Notes under the pieces: model-generated
Database searches by the model: none
What the model saw: the letters and a program-made list of their open reading frames with translations, nothing else
Told to the model about the DNA's origin: nothing
NCBI GenBank assembly: GCA_024516035.1
Contig: CM044964.1
Coordinates: forward strand, 21,368,202-21,432,201
DNA: 64,000 nucleotides
From: Bactericera cockerelli
Lineage: Eukaryota > Arthropoda > Insecta > Hemiptera > Triozidae
Direction of reading: 5' to 3'
Shown here: positions 49,238-59,789 of the stretch, piece by piece
Numbering within the stretch: the stretch's first letter is position 1
Layout of the letters: each line of letters opens with the position of its first letter
Translations under genes and position numbers: made by a program

Positions 49238-49409
49238 GACCAGCCTCACTAGCTTGATCGATAAGGCGGCGGACTTGTAACCTGGAGGTCGGTGGTTCAA
49301 GTCCCGGTTTCAGCATAGAGATTTAGTAAAGCGAGTTTTAGTAGTTGTGATATCGCGATTGTGATTGACACACATAATATGATAACTTTAACTTTTTTTT
49401 TTTTTTTTT
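49238..49409 (+). mobile_element. SINE-B, full length, near consensus
   Basis: CAGCCTCACTAGCTTGATCG, GGTCGGTGGTTCAAGTCCCG (intact B box), TTTAGTAGTTGTGATATCGC, ACATAATATGATAACTTTAA, T-run. Young-looking. Confidence 0.85.
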
Positions 49410-49454
49410 AATATAAGATGACGGGAAATTAGAAATTAAGGGAGAAAGAGAGAC

Positions 49455-49458
49455 AGAA

Positions 49459-49508
<50 letters not shown>

Positions 49509-49650
49509 AGAGAGAGAGAGATAAAGAGAGAGAGAGATAAAGAGAGAGAGATAAAGAGAGAGAGAGATAAAGAGAGAGAGAGATAAAGAGAGAGAGATAA
49601 AGAGAGAGAGAGAGATAGAAAAAGAGAGAGGGAGAGAGAGAGAGATATTC
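49455..49650. repeat. GA microsatellite with GATAAAGA interruptions
   Basis: (GA)n with about seven GAGATAAAGAGA interruptions spaced roughly 18-22 bp apart. The Ser/Leu ORF on the minus strand is a by-product. Confidence 0.95.
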
Positions 49651-49669
49651 TAGTTATAAAACATGATGT

Positions 49670-49776
49670 CATAATTACTCAAACCCGCGTAGAAAGTCAC
49701 TCAACTTAAGAGTCAAACCACCGACCTCCAGATTACAAGTCCGCCGCCTTATCGATGAATACACTGAAATCGGGGA
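49670..49776 (-). mobile_element. SINE-B, 3' part diverged
   Basis: CATAATTACTCAAACCCGCG, GTCAAACCACCGACCTCCAG, GTCCGCCGCCTTATCGATGA. Confidence 0.7.
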
Positions 49777-49799
49777 AATAAATAATTTCAAGTCAACGT

Positions 49800-50092
49800 C
49801 GCGGACACGATTTATACACTTGTTCTCATTCTGTCACTAAAGTTAAGCAACGTCCTGCGAGGTTAGGATATGGATAGGTGACCATTCAATTAGGAATCCT
49901 CGTGATACTGACTATTTCCGGACCCTCCCAGGCTTGATGAGGTTAATTTGAGTAGCTGGTTTGTGAGTTTCCAGCGCATGTAGGGAGAAACCCCCGTCGT
50001 GATACGACCATGCAGTTGGAGGCGATGTTAAACCAGCAAAAAAATCATATCTAAAATACTTTATTGACTTTTTCCATAGCAATATTTGTCTG
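49800..50092 (+). mobile_element. SINE-5S, full length
   Basis: Head: TTCTCATTCTGTCACTAAAG, TTAAGCAACGTCCTGCGAGG (box A), ATATGGATAGGTGACC (box C): both 5S internal promoter boxes are legible. Body: CCCAGGCTTGATGAGGTTAA, GGGAGAAACCCCCGTCGTGA, ACCATGCAGTTGGAGGCGAT, AACCAGCAAAAAAATC. About 45 bp past the A-run (TCTAAAATACTTTATTGACT) are also shared with the 60.5-kb copy. Confidence 0.8.
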
Positions 50093-50099
50093 TCAGATA

Positions 50100-50510
50100 A
50101 CATAACAAAAGTCTTCCCTTTGAAATTTAAGTTCTAAAGAAATTCTCACAATCCTAATCCATATACTTATATGAGGACCAAAAAAATATTGATCCGAATA
50201 CTTAACATATTATTTACAAAAAAAACATATTATTAACATATTATTTACCTAACATACTATTTGTACCTACCTATATATTATGTACCCTACCACCCAATTT
50301 AGTCCTTGACCCAGGAATTTTAAAATCTATAGTAAAATAACTATCATGATTTAACACCTTTCTTTCATTTTATTTTTAAGGACAAAATCTCCACAAGATA
50401 AAAAAAAAACAAACCAAATCTTCTTCCACGTATTGTTTGGTGTTTGGTCATAAAGAGAACGGAAAACCAAAACCTCCTTATGTAATAAAACTCGGCCTAA
50501 CCAATATTTC
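50100..50510. other. No supported feature
   Basis: AT-rich, with a small repeated ACATATTATTTAC. No gene or known repeat recognised. Confidence 0.4.
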
Positions 50511-50523
50511 GGGCGAGGAAGGG

Positions 50524-50556
50524 CTATAAAACCGGGTCCCGTTATTTTTCAGATTT
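50524..50556 (+). promoter_or_regulatory. Possible TATA box plus initiator
   Basis: CTATAAAACCGGGTCCCG at 50524 is followed at 50549 by TCAGATT, about 26 nt from TATA to the Inr A. Plausible insect core promoter, but no coding exon is visible downstream before SINE sequence. Low confidence. Confidence 0.25.
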
Positions 50557-50716
50557 TAATAGCTTTGGAATCCCAAAAAAAAATCGGGGATTTTGGTTTG
50601 GTTTATTTCTTAGTTTGTGTGGTGTGGAGCAAGATGTTATGAAGCCCTATTAATAAATGTACAGACATAAATGAAATTACCTTATTGTTAAGGTAAGCTT
50701 GGATATAAAATTTACG

Positions 50717-50905
50717 TAAGACCTCAGTAGTTTGATCGATAAGTTGAAAGGGAGATTTGGGGATTGTGAGAGTGAGAAAGTTCTCCGTAATGAGGCTCCT
50801 GACAGTGGTTCTATATTGGTACAAACCGACCTCAGTAGCTTGATCGATAAGACGGCGGCCTTGTAACCTAGAGATCGGTGGTTCAAGTCCCGAGTTAAAA
50901 AAATA
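50717..50905 (+). mobile_element. Two SINE-B head fragments around a MITE-O fragment
   Basis: ACCTCAGTAGTTTGATCGAT at 50720, then GGGAGATTTGGGGATTGTGA (O-like), then a second head CGACCTCAGTAGCTTGATCG at 50829 with B box GTGGTTCAAGTCCCGAG. It looks like MITE-O inserted in a SINE-B, or target duplication. Confidence 0.55.
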
Positions 50906-51224
50906 AATCATATTTTAATAAAATTGGATAGTGTTGGAACTATGGGCAGTGCAGTAGATCACAGAAATGTAAGAAAAGATTTTTTGCGATCTGGTATGAG
51001 TAGGTATGACTGATTCTTTCGAACTGTTGCCAATGGCAAATGCAATTAGGCGGGGGTAATTAAATGTACATTAACTGGTCGTTAAGGAACCCATGTACTA
51101 TGTACACTTGTACCGTACATACATATAAAATACAAGTGAGCGCCGAGCGGGTAAAGTAACTAAGATCCTGATTTCGAAGCTAGAAGCTATACCGGGTATA
51201 TGGATGGAGCTTTTAGAAGGCTGT

Positions 51225-51318
51225 AAGAGCCGAATTGTAACACAGGACTGAGGTCTCTCCCTCCCTCACGTCAGACTATAGTGCGCTGTGATTGGTCGAA
51301 ACTCAGACTCTATGGAGG
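51225..51318. mobile_element. MITE-M copy
   Basis: AGAGCCGAATTGTAACACAG, GACTATAGTGCGCTGTGATT, GGTCGAAACTCAGACTCTAT. Confidence 0.55.
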
Positions 51319-51402
51319 GTCTGGTAATCCAGAGGTCGTGGGTTCGAAATCTGGTCGTGACGTAGTTATTCTCAATTATGAGATTGTCATACCGTCCATA
51401 CG
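51319..51402 (+). mobile_element. SINE-F fragment
   Basis: GGTCTGGTAATCCAGAGGTC, GTGGGTTCGAAATCTGGTCG, TTATTCTCAATTATGAG: B-box half and start of the body. Confidence 0.6.
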
Positions 51403-51409
51403 ATAGATA

Positions 51410-52145
51410 GAATTGGATGAATATATCATACGATAAAAATTAGTTAGGAACCAAAATGAGAAATTATTCCCATGAATAAAGTCAAGTGGAAAACAGAACA
51501 TGAATACAATGATCAGGGTATTTCTTCAAGCGAAACCTCAAATAAACTTCACATTTTAACACAGCTCATACACACATATTGGTTAAGAGCTACGTTAAAT
51601 CCTCAAAGTAATTGAACAAAATATACGAAAAATGGAGAAGGATTTTGACCAAGTGATCAAACTAAACAATCAAGATCCCTGAAATCCAACAATTAGATAT
51701 TTTCAAAAACAAATTGACCTCATTGTTTTTTTACAAATTTATTTCATTGTTAATTTTAAAAATATTTTTAAATCTCTGTATATGTTTCCACAACGATGAA
51801 AACATAATCGGGACTCGTCTCAAATCGGGGTCAAATTGTTTTTTAAGTGACCCAATTTCTCGGTGATTTGTTTAATGTTGTTTTGTTTCTTGGTTTAATT
51901 TGTTTTCATTGGATAAATAGGTTAGTTACTTCATTGAATGCATTGTTGATACTGTAACAATTCTCTATTTTTTAGTCAGATGTGATTAGAACAATTATTG
52001 AGGATTCAAGATTGGGTTCGATTAGAGGATCATTTCATGGTTATCTGTTTTATTGAGTGGATACCAATTTGTCAAGGACATCAATGGATAAAGGATTCCA
52101 AGGACTTTATTGATAAAATCAAGGTCTTCAAGAGGTCTAGTTTAA
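51410..52145. other. No supported feature
   Basis: AT-rich sequence; no repeat shared with the rest of the window and no coding signal. Confidence 0.4.
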
Positions 52146-52147
52146 TT

Positions 52148-52203
52148 CATTCGTGATATGACCATGCAGTTGAAAGCGACGTTAAACCCAAATAAAAAAA
52201 AGT
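52148..52203 (+). mobile_element. SINE-G/5S 3' end fragment
   Basis: TTCGTGATATGACCATGCAG, TTGAAAGCGACGTTAAACCC, AAATAAAAAAA: consensus-quality 3' end, strongly 5' truncated. Confidence 0.75.
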
Positions 52204-52429
52204 ACTCGGTTGGACTGTTCTTTTTCCTCATCATCCTCTCATTGATTAACCCAGATTCCTGTTCTTTCCAATAGCTATTTTTTTTTTAGATGAATGGAGG
52301 TATTTTTTCAAGTACCTATGTATATGTTATGTTGTCATGTTTAGCTTTTAGCTATCGAGTATTGGATAATATTATGTTTAGCTATATAAAATCCAAATTC
52401 TTAACTGCCCAAATGAAGCATAGATCTTT

Positions 52430-52520
52430 TTCCAAAACTCACAAACCAGCTACACAGCTTTAACTCATCCAGCCTGGTTGCCAGCTCAAAACCTCCAGAC
52501 CTGAAATTTTTTTCGAGTTG
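52430..52520 (-). mobile_element. SINE-G/5S body fragment
   Basis: AACTCACAAACCAGCTACAC, AGCTTTAACTCATCCAGCCT, GGTTGCCAGCTCAAAACC. Confidence 0.5.
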
Positions 52521-52956
52521 AGTGCATAGTTCTGTGGCTCCATTTTCATCTGCTATGCTCATGACTAGGTCATCCTCATAAGTTATTTTATATTAGCTTA
52601 GGAGATGTTATTTTTGTAAATTTAAAATTGTTATAAATAAAAATAAACCAAATCAAATCAAATCCATGTTAATGTCCCTAGAAACAGGTTTAACTCACCC
52701 AGCCTTTTTTGTGCCAAGATCAAAAGATATTACTTTGAAAATCATAAAAGACATCAGTGGACAGATGGAAGGGTTGCACGTCCAATGAAACGTGAACAGA
52801 AATGACAAAACAATATTTTAGAATATTGACAACAAAGAGCCGTTTCAAATGTTTCAATAGAAATTAGGTCAAAGTGAAAAATGAGAAAAATATATTATTA
52901 TATAAAAACAAATTAACAAAACAAACACTTAAAACAAAAGCTGGAACAATTGAGAT

Positions 52957-53393
52957 GTGATGAAAAGTATTGAGAAGAATACAATAGTCAAAGCTGTAGA
53001 TAGTGAAGATACAATAGAAAGAACAATGGAAGCCATCGAAATATTAACCAAATGTTTACATAACAATATACGGAACGAAAGATGGAAAGAAAAGAAAAAA
53101 AGCCTTTCTATGGTATTATTTCTAGTTCCAAAAACCCAGCACAATATGTTACAGTTGATACAGAGACCTTTCTCCAGGAATTTCTTCCCAAGGAGAGAAA
53201 CAATTCCTGGCTCACCAGACTTATCAGAACATTTACTCACTTATTCCAGATTGTAAATAAAACTGTTAAAAAACCAGACTTGGTTTTTAAGGACAATATT
53301 ATGAGGGGACTTTTTAAAAAGAGGTTGAAAATTTACAGTGTCATCCAAATACATGTTTTTTTTTTTATTCAAGGTATTCTGACCAATTTCTTG
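52957..53393 (+). pseudogene. Possible frameshifted coding remnant, unknown
   Basis: I do not recognise the protein. One frame (52957-about 53105) reads DSEDTIERTMEAIEILTKCL, then NNIRNERWKEKKK. From the A7 run at 53094-53101 a second frame reads FYGIISSSKNPAQYVTVDTE, TFLQEFLPKERNNSWLTRLI, KPDLVFKDNIMRGLFKKR. Both have protein-like amphipathic composition, and a 1-base change at the A-run would join them. No ATG opens the first frame (GTG at 52957). A decayed gene or retroelement piece is possible; so is chance. Confidence 0.25.
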
Positions 53394-53469
53394 TAACCTT
53401 ACCTATAAAGAATATTGTAATTGATCATTTACAAAATCAAGTGTTGAGATAACATATCTCCAACCAACC

Positions 53470-53640
53470 ATCATAGTCCAATGGCAGTGCTTTTGCCGAC
53501 CTCCGGGAGGTTGCGGGTTCGAATCCCGGCCGGAGTGGAAAATTCTGACCAAGTTTTCCGTTCCCGGAATGGCATGGATGTGAAGGTAAAGTGCCCTTGA
53601 AGTGATGCGAAAGCGGTTCCGGGGAACAATTGTCTCTAAA
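53470..53640 (+). mobile_element. tRNA-like SINE head, single copy
   Basis: AGTCCAATGGCAGTGCTTTT, GGTTGCGGGTTCGAATCCCG (excellent B box), GCCGGAGTGGAAAATTC, then a body with AAGGTAAAGTGCCCTTGAAG. The A box is weak and the arms do not close as a tRNA. Possibly related to SINE-E. Confidence 0.45.
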
Positions 53641-53649
53641 AAAGTCCAA

Positions 53650-54940
53650 TATCAAATTCGTAATGCCGCCACTGGTCGTTGGCCAAGGTGGATCTTATGA
53701 AAGAGACAAATACGAGTATTATCTATCCACTGTACACCACAAGACACTACTTTCTAACCACCCCCACACTCCCCACAGCACTGATGAACAAAACACCAAA
53801 GGAAGCACCCTAAAGAAAACACCATCTGGTGTTACCATAAGGCTCTTATTTCAGGTGTATATTGGTACCCTAGTGACCCAATTTTGATTTCACCCTTTTT
53901 ACCCGTGAGAAGAAAAGAAAGGAGTACAGTTACTTGGAAGTATTAGAACAGAGCTCAACATAATATTTTCCTTCGATGCATTATAATGGTAATGGTATTT
54001 CTTGTTATAGGTCTGACAGAAACGGGTTTCTTCTACAAAGGCAAATCAGTTAAGAATAATATTTATATTTGTTTATTTTATGGTGCGCCTTTAACATACA
54101 CAAACAGCTTTGTTTTTTTTTTTTACAAATTAACGGGGTTTACCCATGTTTATGGTATATAATATAAAAATACAATAAAATGTATGAAATTGAAAATTTA
54201 TAAAAGTATAAAATAGCAATATAATAAAGTTAGGTATAAATATAAAATATAAATAGAATAAATGATGATATTACATAAATAAATAGATATTATTCTTAAT
54301 TTACAGTACTGAGACATTGATTAAGCTTAATAACAATACGGTTGAATGGTTTAAAAAAAGCATAATTTTTGGTGCAAGATTTGTCTCTATGAGAAGACTC
54401 CTATTTCTTGTGTGTTTTGTCATTGGTTCTAAAAGATAGATCTTCTAAAAATTCTGGTAAAATAGTGAAGTGTGATACAGCTAACGGTAAAGTGTGAAAG
54501 ATTCCACAGGGTGCATCGTTTTGTCGCGCAACGTTGCTAAATGTTTCATTCTACAATCTTCTTCTACAATCCAAAGAGATGGAATCCTACTAATCTACAG
54601 AGATGGTAACATTGAATCCTACTAATATTATTTTCTGGACTTAGGGTGTTCAGTATTGGATAACCACTACCAACTAAGCCCAATTTAGCCGTCATAGGCA
54701 CAGAACTGGGAAATAGGATGAGAGATTTTCTTCCTGGTCACAATAGATCTTACTAGGTCGCAGTGTTAATTGTACTGTGTTTCATCTGAAACCCTGCAAC
54801 CAGGTTTTATAATAATAATAATATTTAAAATAATATAATAATTGTATGTCGATGTTTTCCTCTTATGTACTGTAAACTATCCTCAATCTGAGAATATTAT
54901 TATCTAATAAAAATATTTAAAACCTAAGTCTAGACTTTTC
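53650..54940. other. Mostly unassigned; one short retroposon motif
   Basis: AT-rich, including a long A/T stretch at 54050-54300. The phrase CTGAAACCCTGCAACCAGGT at 54787 recurs near 7549 (CTGAAAACCCTGCAACCAGG), followed by TAATAATAATAA; it may be a retroposon end. Confidence 0.35.
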
Positions 54941-54999
54941 AAATTTAGTTTTATTGATTTTATTATATTGTATATTTTATTAAACATAAAAAACATTAT

Positions 55000-55561
55000 T
55001 CAGGACATCATCATTTGGGTGACAACCTGACAACCCAAAACACTTGCAGCATTGCCTCGTTGAACTGCAAGGCTTATCTGTTGCAGCAAATAATTTCCCG
55101 ATCTTGGGTCTCCAGTCTTTTTTACAATGGATCTTTTCAGTTCTTCTAGCCATTGTTTAGCTTCTTTACAAATCGGCCCCATTGTTTCAATCGCAAAAGC
55201 TTTCAAAATGTAATTCTGTCGTTCTAGATGGAGATATTTTCTATGTTTATTTACACATGCTCTCTCTGCGGCTGCTCCAGCATTACATTTGGTAAGCGGA
55301 AGGTTTGAGGGTGCTAGGGTATCGCTGCATGTAGCATCCCATACCAAAATCTGCCCGTTGGACCATGGCACGATTGTAATTCCATCGGGTCTAGATATAT
55401 TTTCAGGACATAAACCCGGTGGTTCCAGCTGACAAGGAATATCGATCAGTGTGAGGGTTCTTTTAATTATGTCATTCAAGCTAGCATGGCGAGGAAATCT
55501 TCCTGTACTTTTTTGGCAACTCAAAGGATGGATGGCTCTTTCGTCAACAGTTTCACCGCAT
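55000..55561 (-). pseudogene. 5'-truncated retroelement C-terminus, endonuclease-like
   Basis: Minus-strand frame open from about 55561 (after TAA) to TGA at 55000. It has no ATG start; the upstream residues CGETVDERAIHPLSCQKSTG continue the frame. Numbering from Leu at 55524: Cys/His-rich start, RHASLNDII, then SRPDGITIVPW (P46-D47) and ILVWDATCSDTLAPS (D63). The end is AIETMGPICKEAKQWL, then LLQQISLAVQRGNAASVLG. This order is one I know from many metazoan RT-bearing or RT-associated ORFs, and RPD-x15-D resembles the PD-(D/E)xK restriction-like nuclease signature. The RT is absent, so it is a 5'-truncated insertion. The AT-rich 3' tail contains AATAAAA. Confidence 0.6.
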
Positions 55562-55904
55562 TGATTTTATATTACAATAAAAATGTTGTCTATTTTTTAT
55601 TACTTAACGAATTACTCAATTAAGGGACACCCTGAATAGTATTTATTATGTACTTATTATACACAGTATAACCACGCAACCTGAGGAAATAGAACATCCA
55701 GTATAGTCACAGACCGAGTTTTCTTTTCAGTTTTCCAGCAAATCATTTAGTTTTCTTTTTCTCCATTTCATTTCCACGATTCCGCTCTACTTAACGCCAT
55801 AATTTACCTCTATTTCTGGCAGTCATTTCATGATCATCTTTCCTTCTACGTCTACAATAGTCATCAACATCATCATTATCATCATCATAATTGCTCTCTG
55901 CTTT

Positions 55905-56463
55905 AATAATAATAACATTGTTTAGTGTACGGTAACCACTAGGCGAGGGTTAATGCTCAAAGCATTTTCTACCACCTAACCCTCAGAGTCTTATTATTTT
56001 GTGGTCACAAACTCAAATTATCGAGGAAAATTTCATGCACTGTGTGGGATTAGAACCAACGGAACTCTACGCTACCAGGAGGCAAAATTTGAGTTCGGTG
56101 CGAAGATTACCCGTACCTTTTTCGCATGTATGAATTCGGTGCCGCCGAAAAAAGGTGATGTATGAGTTCGGTGCGGTATTAATGACTTATAAATTGATTG
56201 TTTGTTTATAATGTACTAGTTGTTTGTTAACAGTCATCTTGCTGTTATTAAGTTAGTAGATTATTTTGTAGATAGTTACATTCAGCAAGGAAATAAATAC
56301 TGTAATTACCTGATCATCAGGGCAAGTACCAGGGCACCGAATTCATACATGACCTTTTTTAGGCGGCACCGAACTCATACATTTTTTTATTTTCCGCACC
56401 GAACTCATACATAGCCTACCAGGATTAGCAGACTAGCGCGTTAACCATTTGAATAAAAGTGCA
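55905..56463 (-). mobile_element. SINE-A interrupted by a foldback element
   Basis: 55905-56080 and 56425-56463 form one SINE-A (AATAATAACATTGTTTAGTG to CTACGCTACCAGGA, then TTAGCAGACTAGCGCGTTAA). The break lies in the anticodon-arm region. Confidence 0.85.
56081..56415. mobile_element. Foldback element with 9-bp target-site duplication
   Basis: CTACCAGGA is repeated at 56072-56080 and 56416-56424. The ends each carry three copies of TATGAGTTCGGTGC or variants in inverted orientation (left GAGTTCGGTGCG at 56091, right in complement GCTATGTATGAGTTCGGTGC). An inner pair also has GCCGCCGAAAAAAGGT. A 9-bp duplication with long inverted ends is typical of Mutator-like elements. 335 bp, non-coding. 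Confidence 0.8.
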
Positions 56464-56499
56464 CTGTATATTCATGCGTATCGCTATTGACATCATTTC

Positions 56500-56610
56500 A
56501 GCCTCTATGGTGTAGCGGTTGTGACTACTGCCCGAGGTCCAGAAATCCTGAGTTCGATTCGCGGATTATGCTGAATTTTCTCACAAAAAAACTCTGTTCC
56601 CTCCGAGTTG
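56500..56610 (+). mobile_element. SINE-G 5' part
   Basis: CAGCCTCTATGGTGTAGCGG, GAGTTCGATTCGCGGATTAT (B box), AACTCTGTTCCCTCCGAGTT. Breaks where SINE-A sequence begins. Confidence 0.7.
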
Positions 56611-56758
56611 ATTTCTACCACCAAATCATTTTCTACCACCTAACCCTCAGAGTCTTATTATGGTCACAAACTCAAATTAATGAGGAAAAATTCATGCAGT
56701 GGGCGGGATTCGAACCAACGGATCCCTGCGCTATCGCAACCACTTGACTACCAGTGCA
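56611..56758 (-). mobile_element. SINE-A, tail missing
   Basis: ACCAAATCATTTTCTACCAC, AACCCTCAGAGTCTTATTAT, GGGCGGGATTCGAACCAACG, CAACCACTTGACTACCAGTG. It fuses directly to SINE-G. Confidence 0.8.
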
Positions 56759-56891
56759 TGTTCATTTGTATTACACTTAACAGTTTGTTTCCTAAAACTT
56801 TTTGCTGATAATGTTCTTTCTTTTGGTCTCATTTTTTTTTTTTTTTTTTTGCATCCACTTTGCTTGGAAAGAAAAATACGGCTTTATGATA

Positions 56892-57129
56892 GCCAGCCTC
56901 CGTGGCGTAACGGTTGTGACTACTGCCCGTAGTCCAGAGATCCTGAGTTCGATCCCCGGTCGGATCAGACTTTTCACACAGAAAATTCTGTTCCCTCCGT
57001 ATAATATGTGAGGCTGGCATTTCCGGCCCTACCCAGGCTGGCTGAGGTTATTGTGGGTAGCTGGTACGATTCCCAGCAAATGGAGGGTAAAACCCCCGTC
57101 CTAATCCAGGACGTTAAATCAAATAAAAA
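56892..57129 (+). mobile_element. SINE-G, full length, reference copy
   Basis: tRNA-like head GCCAGCCTCCGTGGCGTAAC (A box), GAGTTCGATCCCCGGTCGG (B box). Linker CACACAGAAAATTCTGTTCC. Body TGAGGCTGGCATTTCCGGCC, CTACCCAGGCTGGCTGAGGT, GGGTAGCTGGTACGATTCCC, TGGAGGGTAAAACCCCCGTC. 3' end ACGTTAAATCAAATAAAAAT. From CCCAGGCTGG onward it matches SINE-5S. Confidence 0.9.
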
Positions 57130-57191
57130 TGTGCCAAAACCAACCAATCACAACCATGAAGTGAACAACGTCGACTCTGCTTGAGCGGGAT

Positions 57192-57505
57192 AAGATAGAG
57201 TAATAGAAGAAGACAGATAAGACAGAGTAAAAGAAGAAGACAGATAAGACAGAGTAAAGGAAGAAGACAGATAAGACAGAGTAAAGGAAGAAGACAGATA
57301 AGACAGAGTAAAAGAATAAGACAGATAAGACAGAGTAAAGGAAGAAGACAGATAAGACAGAGTAAAGGAAGAAGACAGATAAGACAGAGTAAAGGAAGAA
57401 GACAGATAAGACAGAGTAAAAGAATAAGACAGATAAGACAGAGTAAAGGAAGAAGACAGATAAGACAGAGTAAAAGAAGAAGACAGATAAGACAGAGTAA
57501 AAGGT
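57192..57505 (-). repeat. 27-bp minisatellite, about eleven units
   Basis: Unit AAGACAGATAAGACAGAGTA plus AAGGAAG, period 27 bp, so every frame stays open. Minus-strand ORFs made of repeated CLICLLPLL or LSYLSSSFT are by-products with no start context or domain. Confidence 0.95.
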
Positions 57506-57509
57506 GATA

Positions 57510-57935
57510 TTCGCGAATCAAAACTTGAAAAAAAAAGAAGCCGACATTGCAGCACCGGAATCAAAGCATTGATACAACAATACCTGTCTATCCAAATAAA
57601 ACAAACATTGTAAAGATTCCTACCCAATTATAATAAAGGATTCAGAGTTCAAATACCTTTGCAAAACAGGTACCACACTCACTTCCTTTATTGGAAGAGG
57701 TTACACAACCTTTGCAAAAAGAAATCCATTAGCTACTCGTAACATACACAATTACACATGAAATTCCTAAACATATTATTTTGTGGCAGTCAAGCATTTT
57801 GCGGCCAAATCAGACAAAAAATATACTATCCTAAAATTTAATTGCTTACAAACCAATCTGAATGTTAGGATCATCAAATCATCCACATGAAATAATTGCA
57901 AAATTCATATATCTATTTATTTATAGTACAAAAGC
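57510..57935. other. No supported feature
   Basis: AT-rich, apparently unique sequence. Nothing recognised. Confidence 0.4.
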
Positions 57936-57944
57936 CTTATCAAG

Positions 57945-58085
57945 CCCTTGGTTGACAGGCAATGTGCCAAGTATGGCCGCCGCAAAGTATAAGACACGCC
58001 CTCAAGTCAGAGTTTCAACCAATCAAAGATCACTATAGTCCCAACTCGGAGGGACATTCTGGCTTATCTTAAATTTAATTGAATA
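57945..58085. mobile_element. MITE-M copy
   Basis: AAGACACGCCCTCAAGTCAG, AGTTTCAACCAATCAAAGAT, TTCTGGCTTATCTTAAATTT. One terminus is lost. Confidence 0.6.
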
Positions 58086-58113
58086 ATAATAATTATTCAA
58101 TTAAATAAATAAA

Positions 58114-58146
58114 TTGCTTAGGGTCGAATTATTCGACCCTAAGCAA
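58114..58146. repeat. Perfect 15-bp-arm hairpin
   Basis: TTGCTTAGGGTCGAA, a TTA loop, then TTCGACCCTAAGCAA. Isolated, no T-run, so not a Pol III or bacterial-type terminator. Its origin may be an eroded MITE end. Confidence 0.75.
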
Positions 58147-58493
58147 GTACTAATTTACGTACCGAGTACCTTAAGTATTGAGTACCTAAAGTACTCGGTA
58201 CATACTGATATTTGTGTAACCTGTACCTATTTATAAAGAAAGAATCGTGCCGATTAAAAAGGATTCCAGGGGTCAAACACCTTTGCAAAAGCGGTCCTAC
58301 ATCCTTTGGGATCCTTTGCGAAAGAGTGCCTCTTGCCTCGTCATGCACATCTAATTGCAAATTCATTAACATCGTTTTTATATAATATACTTTCATTCTT
58401 ATCATCACTATTATTATACCCATGATCGTCAGAGTTAATATCTTAACTATCATCATGATCTGTTTCAAAAGGTAAATCCTTATCAATGATACT

Positions 58494-58963
58494 ATCAGGC
58501 GCGGCCGGTGAGAAAATGATTTTGGGGTGCTGCCAAATAAAACGGACTAAAATGGGATTTGTAGAGCCGTTCTTTCAGTAATTAAGGAGTTTGAGTTTGT
58601 TCACCATGTTAACTATAAAAAATATGTATTAATTAAGCTAGAAATGTGTGATATTACTTGTGATAAATTTCTAACATTAGATGCCGGAAGTATACATTTA
58701 CATATTATGTTTTAATATTTATTAAATATAAAACATTGCATCGAAGAAATATAAGTTAAGCTTCACTAAATCAAAATTAAACTTTTATTCAAATTCAACA
58801 ATATTTAAATACATCCATCCCATTCTTAATCATCGATCATTTGAAGGGGATTTCCTGATGAAAAAGTCCCAAGAATTGCATCGAAGTACTGTTGGAAGTC
58901 TTGTTCTTCCATTTTGTTCATATTGTACGAGTTTCGCAGCTCCTTAGCACCGGCCGCACCTGG
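58494..58963 (+). mobile_element. MITE-N, longest copy
   Basis: Left CAGGCGCGGCCGGTGAGAAA, GGGTGCTGCCAAATAAAACG; right GCAGCTCCTTAGCACCGGCC, GCACCTGGTCATC. The inverted termini flank about 430 bp of non-coding DNA that includes a Q-like palindrome at 58672. Confidence 0.7.
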
Positions 58964-59204
58964 TCATCGCCAGATCATGATCTATTTCAAAAGGTAAATC
59001 CTTGTTGAAACAATTCGCAAACTAAAGGAAGAAACAAAATTGCCAATTCTTCACGGAGGTCAGTTACACCTGGGTTTGGCAGTTGGGTTGTTGACCTTGC
59101 AGAGGCATTTGGCAAAGCTGAAGGGTTTGATCTACCTGTTGGGAATAACGCAAGGTTCAACCCTGGGACCGGGGTTCATTAGCACGGACGTTACCGAGTT
59201 CTCT

Positions 59205-59360
59205 CCCGACCCAAATTTTGGTCAGGTTAGAGTACCACGAGTTCTCTCCCGCTCATGGTTTTATCAACACCGAATTATCTCCCATTGGGACGTCACCGAG
59301 TTCTCTCCCACTCATGGTTTTATCAACACCAGATTCTCTCCTGTCGCTTATTGGGAGAGA
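59205..59360 (+). repeat. Short tandem repeat with GAGTTCTCTCCC
   Basis: ACCGAGTTCTCTCCC and CTCATGGTTTTATCAACACC repeat two to three times with a roughly 66-bp period, and end in a hairpin GATTCTCTCC/GGGAGAGAATT. The ORF across it is repeat-derived. Confidence 0.7.
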
Positions 59361-59539
59361 ATTTTATACGTTTCCATTAGCACCTGGGTTTTCGAGACAG
59401 GGTTTGTATATGTGTCTTGAGATCCTCTTCAGAAAACTCTTTTCTTTTTGCTATCCAGATCAGCCGGATGACACTCAAATGCACACATTAACCCTTACGC
59501 ACGTATTCCCTACAGGTGCGTAAGTGCGCAAAACCACGG

Positions 59540-59690
59540 AGCCCTAGGGTAGCGTCGGTACCACGTAAAATAAAATAAACGAAGATTGTTATTAAATGCA
59601 AGCGACCTAAATGGAGCCCCAAAAATCGTCTATATCAAGCTATAGTTACCAAAGTCTAGGGTCTACACTTACGAAAAGTAGAGATTTTGC
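59540..59690 (+). mobile_element. Element K copy
   Basis: GGAGCCCTAGGGTAGCGTCG, GTACCACGTAAAATAAAATA, CAAAAATCGTCTATATCAAG, AAAGTCTAGGGTCTAC. Confidence 0.55.
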
Positions 59691-59789
59691 ACCTACGACA
59701 GTTATTATTATTCAACAATTTTGATCAAACTTTATTTGCAATTTTTCTATACAGGTACAGTGAAAGGGTATAATTAATTAAAGGTAAAC

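Noticed and set aside
49436..49672. Ser/Leu ORF on the minus strand
   Set aside because: Translation of a GA microsatellite.
57114..57627. Two long minus-strand ORFs with 9-residue repeats, resembling hydrophobic repeats
   Set aside because: The 27-bp minisatellite has a period divisible by three, so all frames stay open; not evidence of a protein.
58114..58146. Hairpin as a transcription terminator
   Set aside because: No U-run follows and the context is eukaryotic.
59040..59523. Overlapping plus-strand ORFs of 126 and 101 codons
   Set aside because: Much of both comes from the same short tandem repeat read in two frames.
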